This document shows, in pieces, positions 50,565 to 62,880 of a stretch of 64,000 nucleotides of DNA (the first letter of the stretch is position 1; each line of letters opens with the position of its first letter). The position numbers and the translations under genes were made by a program. This DNA comes from Polyangia bacterium (lineage in GTDB: Bacteria; Myxococcota_A; Polyangia; Nannocystales; Nannocystaceae), in contig JAUIKS010000002.1 of NCBI GenBank assembly GCA_030430565.1, positions 372,001 to 436,000 on the forward strand, written 5' to 3'. The notes under the pieces were generated by a model. That model did not search any database. It was given only the letters and a program-made list of their open reading frames with translations, and was not told the DNA's origin.

Positions 50565-52262
50565 GTGATCGATCCACTCACCGCACTCCTGGCCGGCGCC
50601 GCCGGGGGCGCGGTGCTGGTCTGCGATGATGTGGAGGGCGACGCTTTCAGCTGTCCCCACGGACAGCGTATGGAGGCGCGGGAGCTCGCGCGCGCGCTGA
50701 CGGAGCGTGACGACGTGGCGGTGGTCGTCGTGGACGCCCCGCGCGGGACGCTGCTGCGAGCGCTCCGGCGCGCGCCGCCGCCGCTGCTCGTGATCACCGG
50801 CCCGAGCGATCCGCTCGCGGGCGACACGAAGGTCCCGACGCTCGGGCCCAACGCCGCGCTGCGCGTGCGCGAGGACGCGGGGCCGTTTCTGCTGTGCGCG
50901 ACGACGCGGTCGGAGCTCGCGGCGCTCGAGCGCGTGATCGGATCGGCGCGCGCGCGCGTCGCGGTGTCGCCGACGCCGGCGTGGCTGCTGCGCTGGCTCG
51001 CGGCCGACGGGCCCCTGGCCCGCGCGATCCCGCTCGGCTACGTCGGGCTGGATCAGCTCAACGACGAGTGGACGCGCTGGTATCGCGACGCGGCCCTGGC
51101 CGCGATCGAGCGGGGCGGCCCCCACCCGGTGCTGGTGCCGCTGGGCCACCACGACGCGCCGGTGGTCGACCGCCCCTTCGATGAGCCGCTCGCGGCGCTC
51201 GCCGCCGCGCACAACCTCGAGTGTCTGACCGGCCCGGTGTTCCCGGCGCCGACGGTCATCAGCGCCCTGGCGACGACGCGGGACGTGACCGATCCCCGCG
51301 ACGCCGAAGCCGAAGATGATGACGCTGACGCGGAAGAGCCGAGTGAGGAGGCGATGGCGCTGTGGTCCCAGGCCCGGCGCGCGGTCCCGCTGCTCGGCTC
51401 GACCGTCGGCATGGACCGCCCGCGCGCCGGCTTGCCGTTGACGATCCCGACGGCTGCGTTCCTCGCCCAGCGCGCGCTCCTGCGCCGCGCCCACGCCCGC
51501 GCGCTGCTCGAGCAGCTGCGGGCGGAGGAGCTCGAGCTCGAGATGAACGAGGAGCTGCAGACGCGCGCGGTCGAGGTCCTGCGCAGCGCCGGCGAGGCGC
51601 TCTCGGAGCACGAGAGCAAGGTGGTGCTGCGCGGCTTCGGCATCGAGATCACGCGCCAGGCGGTAGCCTCCTCGGCCAGCGGCGCGGCCCACTTCGCCGA
51701 GCGCATCGGCTTCCCGGTGGTGCTCAAGGCGGTCAGCCCGGACCTTCGGCGTAAGCAGGAGCTCGGCGCGGTGGTCCTCGACCAAGCGACCGCGGCGAGC
51801 GTGCGACGGGCCTACAGCCAGATCATCCGCAACGTCGAGGAGCACGCACCGACCGCGCGGCTCGACGGCGTGCTCGTGGCCGAGCAGATCGGAGAGGGCC
51901 TCGAGATCGAGTGCGGCGTGATCCGGACCGACGACGAGGGCTTCGCGTTTTACGGGCGCGCGGTCGGGGTGCCCGCGCAGCAGGAGTTCGTGCTCGCGCC
52001 GGCGCCGCTGCGTCCCGAGTTCGCGCTGCTGCTGGCGAACGCGGTCCTCGCCCAGGTCCCGGTGCCGGGCCTGCGCCGCAGCGCCGATCCGCCGCCCGAG
52101 CTGCTCGCGGAGCTGCTGCTGCGCTTGAACGCGCTCGTCGAGGCCTGCGGGACGCGGCTGCTGAGCGTCGAGCTGAACCCGATCCGGCTCGTCGGTCCTC
52201 CGCGCGGCTACGTGACGCTCGACGCTCGGATCGTCCAGCAGGCGCACATCGACGGGCTCTAG
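50565..52262 (+). CDS. ATP-grasp-domain protein, acyl-CoA synthetase-like
   Basis: Protein of 565 residues from GTG 50565. The open frame back to 50184 overlaps the ETF-like gene and is a shadow. The N-terminal half (to about 300) has Rossmann-like strands and an acidic linker (DAEAEDDDADAEE). From about residue 340 an ATP-grasp_5-like domain follows: EALSEHESKVVLRGFGIEIT, GFPVVLKAVSPDLRRK and GVLVAEQIGEGLEIECGV, ending LLSVELNPIRL. This domain is found in ADP-forming acyl-CoA synthetase beta chains. The CoA-binding and phospho-His parts are not evident, so the reaction is unknown. Confidence 0.7.
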   Translation: MIDPLTALLAGAAGGAVLVCDDVEGDAFSCPHGQRMEARELARALTERDDVAVVVVDAPRGTLLRALRRAPPPLLVITGPSDPLAGDTKVPTLGPNAALRVREDAGPFLLCATTRSELAALERVIGSARARVAVSPTPAWLLRWLAADGPLARAIPLGYVGLDQLNDEWTRWYRDAALAAIERGGPHPVLVPLGHHDAPVVDRPFDEPLAALAAAHNLECLTGPVFPAPTVISALATTRDVTDPRDAEAEDDDADAEEPSEEAMALWSQARRAVPLLGSTVGMDRPRAGLPLTIPTAAFLAQRALLRRAHARALLEQLRAEELELEMNEELQTRAVEVLRSAGEALSEHESKVVLRGFGIEITRQAVASSASGAAHFAERIGFPVVLKAVSPDLRRKQELGAVVLDQATAASVRRAYSQIIRNVEEHAPTARLDGVLVAEQIGEGLEIECGVIRTDDEGFAFYGRAVGVPAQQEFVLAPAPLRPEFALLLANAVLAQVPVPGLRRSADPPPELLAELLLRLNALVEACGTRLLSVELNPIRLVGPPRGYVTLDARIVQQAHIDGL

Positions 52263-52326
52263 TCCCGCGCTCGGCGGGCTGTCGCCCCCGCGCGGCTCGA
52301 GGTACCAAGGGCACGTCAGCTTCGCC

Positions 52327-53271
52327 ATGGAATCGACGACCTTCACGTACCCCGGATCCGACGGCCTCGACATCTTCACCTATCGCTGGGCGCCGGACGG
52401 CGATCGCACACCCCGCGCGATCATCCAGATCGCCCACGGGATGGTGGAGCACGCGGCCCGCTACGAGCGCGTGGCCGAGTCGCTCGTCAAGGCTGGCTAC
52501 CTCGTGTACGCCAACGATCATCGCGGGCACGGGCGCACCGCGCCGACCGCCGACGATCTCGGCTTCCTGTCGGCCCGCGACGGCTGGCACAAGCTGGTCG
52601 CGGATGTCCACACGCTGAGCAAGCGGCTCCGCGAGCAGCACGCCGGCCTCCCGCTGGTGCTGCTCGGGCACAGCATGGGCTCGTTCATCGCCCAGCACTG
52701 CATGGGCGAGTACGGCCCGGACTACGACGCGGTGGCGCTCTCGGGCTCCTCGAACGGGCCCGGCGCGCTGCTGCGCAACGCCGGCATGCTCGCGGCCCAG
52801 GCCGAGCGCCGCCGGATCGGCCCCCGCGGACGCAGCGCGCTGCTCACGAAGATGAGCTTCGGGCCCTACAACAAGAAGATCCGGAAGCCGCGCACGGACT
52901 TCGACTGGCTCTCGCGCGACCCCGCGGAGGTCGACGCCTACGTCGCCGACCCGCTGTGCGGCGGGATCGCGACGACGCAGATGTGGCTCGACCTCCTGAC
53001 CGGCATCGGGGTCATGAGGAGCGCGCGCGTGCGCGACCGGATCCCCAAGAACATGCCCGTCTACGTGTTCTCGGGCTCGATGGACCCGGTCGGCCCCTAC
53101 GCGAAGGGCGTGCGCGAGCTGGTCGCCGCGCTGACGCGACACGGGCTGACGCGGGTCAGCCTCAAGCTCTACAGCGGCGCCCGTCACGAGGTGTTGAACG
53201 AGACCAACCGCGACGAGGTCATCGGCGACCTCATGACCTGGCTCGACGAGACGCTCGCGGCCGCCAGCTGA
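52327..53271 (+). CDS. Alpha/beta hydrolase (monoacylglycerol lipase-like)
   Basis: Serine hydrolase of 314 residues in the Hydrolase_4 group that acts on monoacylglycerols or lysophospholipids. The nucleophile is Ser116 in LLGHSMGSF, the acid is probably Asp in FSGSMDPVG and the base His in SGARHEVLNE. HRGHGRT is the oxyanion region motif. There is no signal peptide, so it is cytoplasmic or membrane-associated. It is convergent with the nucleotidyltransferase gene. Confidence 0.9.
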   Translation: MESTTFTYPGSDGLDIFTYRWAPDGDRTPRAIIQIAHGMVEHAARYERVAESLVKAGYLVYANDHRGHGRTAPTADDLGFLSARDGWHKLVADVHTLSKRLREQHAGLPLVLLGHSMGSFIAQHCMGEYGPDYDAVALSGSSNGPGALLRNAGMLAAQAERRRIGPRGRSALLTKMSFGPYNKKIRKPRTDFDWLSRDPAEVDAYVADPLCGGIATTQMWLDLLTGIGVMRSARVRDRIPKNMPVYVFSGSMDPVGPYAKGVRELVAALTRHGLTRVSLKLYSGARHEVLNETNRDEVIGDLMTWLDETLAAAS

Positions 53272-53293
53272 TCGGGACGTTCGCGGCAGCCCG

Positions 53294-54610
53294 CTACGAG
53301 GCGCCGCGCGCCAACGCCAGCGCCAGCGCGAGACGCTCCTTGGCGAGCTCGAGCAGGCGCTCGCGGGTGTTGTCCGCGGGCGTCTCGACGACGTGCACGA
53401 GCAGCGCGTTGAGCAAGAAGCCGATCGCGCGCCCCGGCTTGACGATGCCGGACTTGACCAGATCGCCGCCCTTGATCGCCAGCTCGCCGGTCGTCACGGC
53501 GGCGCCTTCGAGCGCGGCCGCGACGCGCTGACGCTGGGCGGCGGGGACCTCGAGCAGGTCGAGGGAGTCCTCGAGATGCTCGCGGCCGCCGAGGGTTCGC
53601 AGCAGCCGGCGGATCTCCACCGGGTCCTCGAGCGTCGCCAGCCCCGCGCGCTCCGGCAGCGTCAGCGCCAGCACGCGCCGGCGCTCGTCTCGGCTCGGCT
53701 TGAGGCCGTCGATCGCCGCCTCAACGCCCGCTCGGTCATCGCGCCGCGGCCACAGCAGCCGCGCGAGACGCACGATCGGGTCGGGCCCCGGCGCGTCCGC
53801 GCCGATCCGGTCGACCGCCGCGATCGCGGCCGCGCGCGCGTCCGGGTCGAGCTCGCCGAGCACGATGGGCCACATCCCGGTCTCGGCCATCGGCGTGAGG
53901 CCGAGGGAGGGGCGTGGAGACGCGAGCAGCTTGATCAGCTCGACGCGCACGCGCTCGCGGCTGACCTTGGCGAGGATCTCGAGCGCGCCGCCGATCGCGT
54001 CCCGCGTCGACGGATCGAGGCGGAAGCCGAGCGCGGCGCAGAAGCGCACCGCTCGCATGGCGCGAAGACCATCTTCGCCGAAGCGCGCGACCGGATCGCC
54101 GACGGCGCGGATGAGCTGGCCGTTGAGGTCGCCGAGGCCGTCGAAGCAGTCGGTGAAGACGCGGGTCAGCGGATTCCAGGCGAAGGCGTTGACGGTGAAG
54201 TCGCGCCGCGCCAGGTCGGCCTCGAGCTCGCGCAGGAAGCGAACCTCGGAGGGCCTGCGGCCGTCGATGTAGTCGCCCTCGCCGCGGAAGGTCGTGACCT
54301 CGGTGACGACGCGGCGCTTGCCCTTGCCGAGCACGACGGTGACGGTGCCGTGCTCGACGCCGGTCGGGATCGTCTTGCGAAACAGCTTCGTGACCTCGTC
54401 GGGCGTCGCGCTGGTCGCAAGATCCCAGTCGCCGCGGGAGCGCCCGAGCAGGCAGTCCCGGACCGCGCCGCCGACCAGCACCGCCTCGTGCCCGGCGTCG
54501 TGGAGCGTGCGCGCGACCGTCATCAACGCCTCAGGGAGCGGCTGCGCGATGAGCAGCTCGCGCGCCTCGTCAGCGGTCGTGGGGGCCTGGGTGGTCTCTC
54601 GATCGGGCAT
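53294..54610 (-). CDS. cca: CCA-adding enzyme / poly(A) polymerase family
   Basis: Class II nucleotidyltransferase of 438 residues acting on tRNA 3' ends or adding A tails. It shows LVGGAVRDCLLG (48-59) and DWDLATSATP, with Asp61 and Asp63 the catalytic pair, plus RRDFTVNAFAWNP (motif B) and GDPVARFGEDGLRAMRAVRF. The remaining helical body and tail domain follow. I cannot separate CCA-adding, A-adding and poly(A) polymerase activity by reading. It is not near other tRNA genes. Confidence 0.88.
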   Translation of the reverse strand: MPDRETTQAPTTADEARELLIAQPLPEALMTVARTLHDAGHEAVLVGGAVRDCLLGRSRGDWDLATSATPDEVTKLFRKTIPTGVEHGTVTVVLGKGKRRVVTEVTTFRGEGDYIDGRRPSEVRFLRELEADLARRDFTVNAFAWNPLTRVFTDCFDGLGDLNGQLIRAVGDPVARFGEDGLRAMRAVRFCAALGFRLDPSTRDAIGGALEILAKVSRERVRVELIKLLASPRPSLGLTPMAETGMWPIVLGELDPDARAAAIAAVDRIGADAPGPDPIVRLARLLWPRRDDRAGVEAAIDGLKPSRDERRRVLALTLPERAGLATLEDPVEIRRLLRTLGGREHLEDSLDLLEVPAAQRQRVAAALEGAAVTTGELAIKGGDLVKSGIVKPGRAIGFLLNALLVHVVETPADNTRERLLELAKERLALALALARGAS

Positions 54611-54659
54611 GCTGCTGGTCCGGATGGGCTACGTACGCTACAGGCGCTCGGCGCTTCGC

Positions 54660-55115
54660 TCAAGCGCGTGACCTGTCCCCCGGGTCACGGACGACGACGC
54701 TGTGACGCGTCCAGTAGGCCCGCAGCGACTCGACCAGCTCGATGAGCGCGCCGATCTCCGTCGGCTTGACGAGGTAGCTGTTGGCGTGCAGCTCGTAGGC
54801 GCGCGCGATGTCCTCCGGCGCGCTGGAGCTGGTGAAGACGACCACCGGGATGGTCTGGAGGCGCTCGTCCTCCTTGACGCGCGCGAGCACTTCGAAGCCG
54901 CTCTGTCGCGGCATCCGCAGGTCGAGGACGATCACGGTCGGCCACGGGCTCACGCCCGGGTCGCGGTACTCGCCGTCACGGTTGAGGTAGGCCAGCGCGT
55001 CGTCGCCGTGGCGACAGCGGATGACCTGCAGCGGCTCGCGCGTGAGGCAGCGCGTGATCAGCTCCGCGTGGTCGTCGTTGTCCTCGACGAGCAGGATGAC
55101 CGGCGCGCGCTTCAC
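54660..55115 (-). CDS. Single-domain response regulator
   Basis: CheY-like receiver of 151 residues, of the Rcp1-type with the insertion AYLNRDGEYRDPG. Acidic pocket EDND (11-14), phospho-acceptor Asp65 in VIVLDLRMP, Thr95 and Lys117 are all present. It has no output domain. GTG 55115 overlaps the kinase stop codon by 4 nt (GTGA). The open frame to 55361 upstream is a shadow of the kinase. It is the expected phospho-acceptor of the kinase upstream. Confidence 0.92.
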   Translation of the reverse strand: MKRAPVILLVEDNDDHAELITRCLTREPLQVIRCRHGDDALAYLNRDGEYRDPGVSPWPTVIVLDLRMPRQSGFEVLARVKEDERLQTIPVVVFTSSSAPEDIARAYELHANSYLVKPTEIGALIELVESLRAYWTRHSVVVRDPGDRSRA

Positions 55116-57139
55116 GTCCTGACCTCGGCGCCAGGTTCGGCGGGCAGCGTGAAGATGAAGGTGCTCCCGGCCCCGGCGCCCGCGGACTCGACCCACAGCC
55201 GGCCCCCGTGGACGTCGACGATCCGCCGCGCCAGCGCGAGGCCGATGCCGGTGCCGGCGCCGCCGTCCTCCGGGCTCAGGCGCTCGAACAGGTCGAACAC
55301 GCGCTCGTGGAAGCGCGGCTCGATGCCCACGCCGTTGTCGTGGACCTCGCAGCGGACCCACGCGCGGCCGTCGACGTAGGTCGCCGCGATGCGCACGCGC
55401 GGCCGCAGCTGCGGGCCCATGAACTTGCAGGCGTTGTCGAGCAGGTTGTACAGGACGGCGGCGATCCGCAGGCGATCCCCGCGCACGATCGGCAGCGTGT
55501 CCGGCACCTCGAAGCGGGTCGCGCCGTCGGTGACGCCGCGGAGCTGATCGATGACCTCGTCGACGAGGGGCTTGAGCGCGACCGGGACCCGGTCGCCGGC
55601 GATCTTGCCCACGCGCGAGAGCTCGAGCAGCGCGTCGAGCTGCTGCCGCATGGTCTCGGTCGCGCGCTCGACTCGCTTGAGATCCGCGCGCGCGCGACCG
55701 AGCTCGCCGGCGTCGAGATCGCGCCCGATGAAGCCGACGAAGCCCTGGATGGTCAGCAGCGGGCTCTTGAGATCATGCGAGGCGGTGTACGTGAAGCGCT
55801 CGAGCTCGGCGTTCTTGTCCGCGAGCTCCGAGAGCAGGCGCTCGCGCTGACGCTCGGACCGCTTGCGCGCGCTGACGTCCTGCACCGTGCCGATGACGCG
55901 CACCGGCGTCCCGTGCTCGTTGCGCAGCGTCTGGCTCGGGCTCGCGTAGACGTGGCGGAGCTGCGCTTCGCCGTCGTCGTCGGTCAGGCGCAGGCGGTAC
56001 TCGAGCGGCGGTGAGACGCCGGTCTCCATCACCTGCGCGATCGCGTCGCGCACGAGCTCTTCGTCGTCGGGGTGGACGTTGCAGGTCGAGAGCTCCTGCG
56101 GCGTCCTGCGACCCCGACTCGGGTCCTCGCCGTGGATCCGGTACAGCTGGTCGCTCCACTCGATCCCGCCGGTGAGCAGATCGACGCACCAGCTGCCCGT
56201 GTTCGCGAGCTGCTGGGCGATGCTCAACAGCTCCTCGCGCTCGCGCAGCCGGAGCTCGCGCAGGTGCTGCTCGGTCACGTCCTGGACCGTGCCGAGCACC
56301 GACGCGCACGGGCGCTCGCCCGCGCCCGCGCCCGCGCCTGCAAAGGTCGGCCAGGCCTGGCGCCGTCCGGAGAAGAACCGCCGCCCGCGCTCGGGCGCGT
56401 CGATCCGGTAGCTGATCGACAGGTCCGCGCTCACGTCGTCCCGCGCCGAGGGGAGGAAGAACGCGGTGACGCGATCGCGATCCTCGGCGACGACATGGGC
56501 GCAGAGCCGCGCCCGCACCTCGTCGGGCGTCAAGGTCAAGAAGGCGCCCGATCGGTGCTCACCTGCGCCGTGCAGCCGCAGCAGCTCGCCGAGGCACTCA
56601 AACCGCCCCGGCTCGCTCTCAAAGCGCCAGCTCCCGAGGTTGGCGAGGTGGTGAGCGCTCGCCAGCAGCGCCCCGCGGGCCGCCAGCTCGCGCTCGGCGA
56701 CGACACGACCGGTGACATCACGGAGGAGCGCGACGATCCCGCCGAACATCGGCTCGTCCGCCATGTCGAGCAGCACCACAGACACATATCGCCACCCACC
56801 GCGCTTGTGTCGTAGTCGCCAGATGAAGTCGGTCTTGTGCGGACCCGGTTGACTGCGCGCCGACGCGAGGCGCTCGTAACCTGTGGGGAGATCAGCCGCG
56901 TGTGTGATATCAGGCGGCGCGCGCCCGGTAAGCTCCTCCGGCTCGTAGCCCAGGACGTCGCGCACCTCCGGCGTGACCCGCACGAAGCGCCCGTCGGGGC
57001 CCATGACGATCAGGAAGTCCGCGATCGCCGCGACCGCGTTGCCGAGGTGGCGCAGCCGCTCGCGGAGCGCTGCTATCTCCTGCTCCCGCTCCCGCTCCCG
57101 CTCGTCTTGCTCCCGCTCTGAGTCGTCGCGCATGAGCAC
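55112..57139 (-). CDS. PAS-domain hybrid-free sensor histidine kinase
   Basis: Sensor kinase of 675 residues with no membrane helix, so probably cytoplasmic. A coiled coil rich in Glu and Arg opens it. Three PAS domains follow (about 35-150, 155-290 and 300-425), ending in a short coiled coil. The HisKA phospho-acceptor is His455 in TASHDLKSPLL, and the HATPase shows LYNLLDNACKF, VHDNGVGIEP and GTGIGLALARRI. Start near 57139, with 12 bp to the GGDEF-EAL gene. It probably phosphorylates the downstream receiver and perhaps the receiver of the upstream gene. Confidence 0.9.
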   Translation of the reverse strand: MLMRDDSEREQDEREREREQEIAALRERLRHLGNAVAAIADFLIVMGPDGRFVRVTPEVRDVLGYEPEELTGRAPPDITHAADLPTGYERLASARSQPGPHKTDFIWRLRHKRGGWRYVSVVLLDMADEPMFGGIVALLRDVTGRVVAERELAARGALLASAHHLANLGSWRFESEPGRFECLGELLRLHGAGEHRSGAFLTLTPDEVRARLCAHVVAEDRDRVTAFFLPSARDDVSADLSISYRIDAPERGRRFFSGRRQAWPTFAGAGAGAGERPCASVLGTVQDVTEQHLRELRLREREELLSIAQQLANTGSWCVDLLTGGIEWSDQLYRIHGEDPSRGRRTPQELSTCNVHPDDEELVRDAIAQVMETGVSPPLEYRLRLTDDDGEAQLRHVYASPSQTLRNEHGTPVRVIGTVQDVSARKRSERQRERLLSELADKNAELERFTYTASHDLKSPLLTIQGFVGFIGRDLDAGELGRARADLKRVERATETMRQQLDALLELSRVGKIAGDRVPVALKPLVDEVIDQLRGVTDGATRFEVPDTLPIVRGDRLRIAAVLYNLLDNACKFMGPQLRPRVRIAATYVDGRAWVRCEVHDNGVGIEPRFHERVFDLFERLSPEDGGAGTGIGLALARRIVDVHGGRLWVESAGAGAGSTFIFTLPAEPGAEVRT

Positions 57140-57151
57140 CGTGTTGCCGCG

Positions 57152-59320
57152 CTAGTCCTCCACGCCCGCGGCCCCTGCGTGGAAACACTCCGCCCAGGGT
57201 ACCCCGTCCGCGGACAGCAGCGCGTCGATCTCGCCGGCCGGGCGCGGACGCGCGAACAGGTAGCCCTGGGCGCTGGTGCAACCGAGCGCCCGGAGGCTCG
57301 CGAGCTGCTCGACGGTCTCGACCCCCTCGGCCGTCACCCGCATGTTGAGGTGGCGCCCCAGCACGATGATGGTCTGGACGATCGCCGACTCGCGGTCGCC
57401 GAGCGCGAGGTGGCCGATGAACGAGCGGTCGATCTTCAGCGCGTGGATCGGGAAGCGGTGCAGGTAGCTGAGCGAGGAGTAGCCGACGCCGAAGTCGTCG
57501 AGGTGGAGCTCGACGCCGAGCTGGTAGAGCGCGTCGATGGTGCGCTTGTCCGCGTCCGTGCCGCTCACGAGGATGCCCTCGGTGATCTCGAGCGCGAGCG
57601 TCTTGGGGTCGACGCCCGAGCCCGCGAGCGCGGCCTCGACGGCGCCGACCAGCGTGTCGTCCGACAGCTGGTGACCCGAGAGGTTGACGCTGACCGACAG
57701 CCGCCGCGCGTCGGGGCGTGGGAGCGCTTGCCAGCGCGCGAGCTGCTTACAGGCGCGCTGCAGGACCCAGCGATCGATCGGGATCACGAGGCCGGTCTCC
57801 TCCGCCAAGGGCATGAACAGCCCCGGCGCGAGCAGCCCGCGGGTCGGGTGACGCCAGCGGATCAACGCCTCGAGGCCGTGGAGCCGGCCGTCGGTGAGCG
57901 AGACGATCGGCTGGTAATGAACCTCAAACTGCCCGCCGTCGAGCGCGTGGCGGAGGTCGTTGTGGAGCTGCAGGGTCGCGCGCACGCGCGTGTGCATGCT
58001 GGCGTCGAAGACCGCGTGCCGCGCCTTGCCGACGTTCTTGGCGTGGTACATCGCGATGTTGGCGTCGCGCAGGTACTCCTCGGGGCGGGCACGCTGGGCC
58101 GAGGACATGACGATGCCGATGCTCGTGGTCACGAACAGGCTGTGGCCGCCGAGCTTGAAGGGCTGCGAGAGCAGCCCGTGGATCCGGCGCGCCGCGGCCT
58201 CGGCCTCGTCGATCCCGCTGACCTCGCGCATCAGGATCATCAGCTCGTCGCCGCCGAAGCGCGCGATCGAGTGCCGCGCCCCCAGCCCGCCCTGCACGCG
58301 CCGCGCGATCGAGATCAGCATGCGGTCGCCGACGGCGTGCCCGAGGCTCTCGTTGACGAACTTAAAGCGGTCGAGATCGAGGAACAGCACCGCGAAGCGC
58401 GAGCCGGTCGTGCGCGCGCGCGTGATCTCGACCTCGAGCAGCGCCATGAACAGCGCCCGGTTGGGCAGCCCCGTCAGCTCGTCGCGCTGCGCGAGCCGGT
58501 TGAGCCGCGCCTGGGCCTGCCTGCTCTCGTGGATGTCGGTGATCGAGCCGACCATCCGCCGCGCCCGCCCCTGCTCGTCCCAGGTCGCCTGCGCCCGCGA
58601 GCGAAACCACCGGTAGCCGTCGAAGCGCGTATTGAGCCGCAGCTCGACATCGTACGCCTGACCGCCGCGCAGGTGCGCCTGGATCGCGCGCTCGATCTCG
58701 GCGCGGTCCTCGGAGTGCACCCGCTCGAGCAGCGCGTCAATCGTTGGATCGAGCGCGCCCTCCTCGACGCCCAGCAGCTCCAAGAAGCGCGGCGCGTAAT
58801 AGACCGAGCCGGTCTCGAGCGTCCAGTCCCAGACGCCGTCATTGGTCCCCTGCACGGCCAGGTTGAAGCGGTCCTCGCTGGCCTGCAGCGCTCTTTCGAC
58901 GCGCTCGCGCTCGACGAGGTTGTTCCACTCGCGCAGCGCTCGCTCGATGATGTGCGGCATGTCGAGGAAGGTCGCCGGGGACTTCACGAGGTAATCGAGC
59001 GCGCCCGCACGCATGGCGTCGACGGCCGCCTGCTCGCTTCCGTGCGAGGTCATGACGACGACCGGGCAGCGCGCCTCGCCGCGCGGGATCAGCTCGGTCC
59101 CGACGCCATCTGGGAGGCGCAGATCGACGAGCATCAGCGCCGGCTGGAGCCGCTCAAGCAGCGCGCGGGCCTCCCGTAGGCTGGCCGTGCGCGCGAGGGT
59201 GTAGGGGGCGTCCGTCAGCGCCCGCTCGATGAGGGCGACGTGCCCCGCGTCATCGTCGACGACCAGGATCGTCCGCCGCGGCGCCTCCTCACGCCCAACC
59301 GTGCCACTCCCGTCCACCAC
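57152..59320 (-). CDS. Receiver-PAS-GGDEF-EAL cyclic-di-GMP enzyme
   Basis: Regulator of 722 residues with a receiver domain (ILVVDDDAG, Asp in MLVDLRLPDG, Lys in DYLVKSP), a PAS domain (about 145-270), then GGDEF and EAL domains. The synthesis motif reads ARFGGDELMILM, that is GGDEL in place of GGDEF, and activity cannot be assumed. The phosphodiesterase motif LEALIRW is intact, followed by TEGILVSG and DDFGVGYSSL, so cyclic-di-GMP breakdown is likely. It starts at GTG 59320 (GTG 59317 also possible), 11 nt after TACACT. It is first in an operon with the kinase and the single receiver. Confidence 0.92.
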   Translation of the reverse strand: MVDGSGTVGREEAPRRTILVVDDDAGHVALIERALTDAPYTLARTASLREARALLERLQPALMLVDLRLPDGVGTELIPRGEARCPVVVMTSHGSEQAAVDAMRAGALDYLVKSPATFLDMPHIIERALREWNNLVERERVERALQASEDRFNLAVQGTNDGVWDWTLETGSVYYAPRFLELLGVEEGALDPTIDALLERVHSEDRAEIERAIQAHLRGGQAYDVELRLNTRFDGYRWFRSRAQATWDEQGRARRMVGSITDIHESRQAQARLNRLAQRDELTGLPNRALFMALLEVEITRARTTGSRFAVLFLDLDRFKFVNESLGHAVGDRMLISIARRVQGGLGARHSIARFGGDELMILMREVSGIDEAEAAARRIHGLLSQPFKLGGHSLFVTTSIGIVMSSAQRARPEEYLRDANIAMYHAKNVGKARHAVFDASMHTRVRATLQLHNDLRHALDGGQFEVHYQPIVSLTDGRLHGLEALIRWRHPTRGLLAPGLFMPLAEETGLVIPIDRWVLQRACKQLARWQALPRPDARRLSVSVNLSGHQLSDDTLVGAVEAALAGSGVDPKTLALEITEGILVSGTDADKRTIDALYQLGVELHLDDFGVGYSSLSYLHRFPIHALKIDRSFIGHLALGDRESAIVQTIIVLGRHLNMRVTAEGVETVEQLASLRALGCTSAQGYLFARPRPAGEIDALLSADGVPWAECFHAGAAGVED

Positions 59321-59331
59321 GCGACGCGCTC

Positions 59332-59337
59332 AGTGTA
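59332..59337 (-). promoter_or_regulatory. Candidate -10 TACACT of the cyclic-di-GMP operon
   Basis: TACACT on the minus strand ends 11 nt before GTG 59320. No -35 at normal spacing is evident. Confidence 0.45.
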
Positions 59338-59515
59338 CCGCGCCGACGTACACGGGCGCGACGGTTCAAGGCGGCGACACGGCCGAAGTCGAGCGCAGGC
59401 TCAGCCCAGGCCTGTTCATCGGCGGCTCGTTAGTCGGCCGTCCGACCGTGTTGCTCCGGAGCACGCCAATTCGCGCGGCGTCAACAGCGACGCCGCGCGG
59501 ACACGAGCCGTCGCG

Positions 59516-59926
59516 TCAGGCGTCCTCGTCCCCCAACCCGCCGAGCACGCGAAGCGCGTCGGTGACGGTGAAGATCCCGAGCACCTGGCGCGGGTGATCG
59601 CGGTCGACGATGACGACCGAGCCGTAGCGGTTGCTGTGCATCTCGCGGGCGACCGCGTCGAGATGCGCCTCGGGGCCGCAGGTGAAGGGATCCAGGGTCA
59701 TCGCCTGCGCGACCGTCATGTCCGCGTAGCGCTTGCCCGCCAGCGACTCCGAGAGCGAGACGTCGCGCGAGCTCAGCATCCCGACCAGGTCGCCGTTATT
59801 GACGACCGGGAGATGGTGCGCCCGCAGCTCGTCCATCCGCTGGCGCGCGTCCTTCAACGGGAGGTCGTGCTCGATCGTCTCCGGGGTCTCGGTCATGTAG
59901 TGCTTGATGTGCTTCAGCTTCGCCAT
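59516..59926 (-). CDS. CBS-domain protein
   Basis: Small cytoplasmic protein of 136 residues consisting of two CBS domains: ETIEHDLPLKDARQRMDELR with VVNNGDLVGMLSSRD, then MTLDPFTCGPEAHLDAVARE with VIVDRDHPRQVLGIFTVTD. Such modules usually sense adenine nucleotides and regulate a partner. No partner domain is fused. The polymerase gene follows 195 bp upstream in transcription and the cyclic-di-GMP operon lies downstream, with no obvious functional tie. Confidence 0.9.
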   Translation of the reverse strand: MAKLKHIKHYMTETPETIEHDLPLKDARQRMDELRAHHLPVVNNGDLVGMLSSRDVSLSESLAGKRYADMTVAQAMTLDPFTCGPEAHLDAVAREMHSNRYGSVVIVDRDHPRQVLGIFTVTDALRVLGGLGDEDA

Positions 59927-60015
59927 CTCGAGCGGAGTTTGTCACGGATCAGCGCGGCGGTTCACCGGGAACCTTTTCGCGCGGAGCACCACGCGCCGGT
60001 CGACGCCGCGGTCGC

Positions 60016-62880
<2,865 letters not shown>

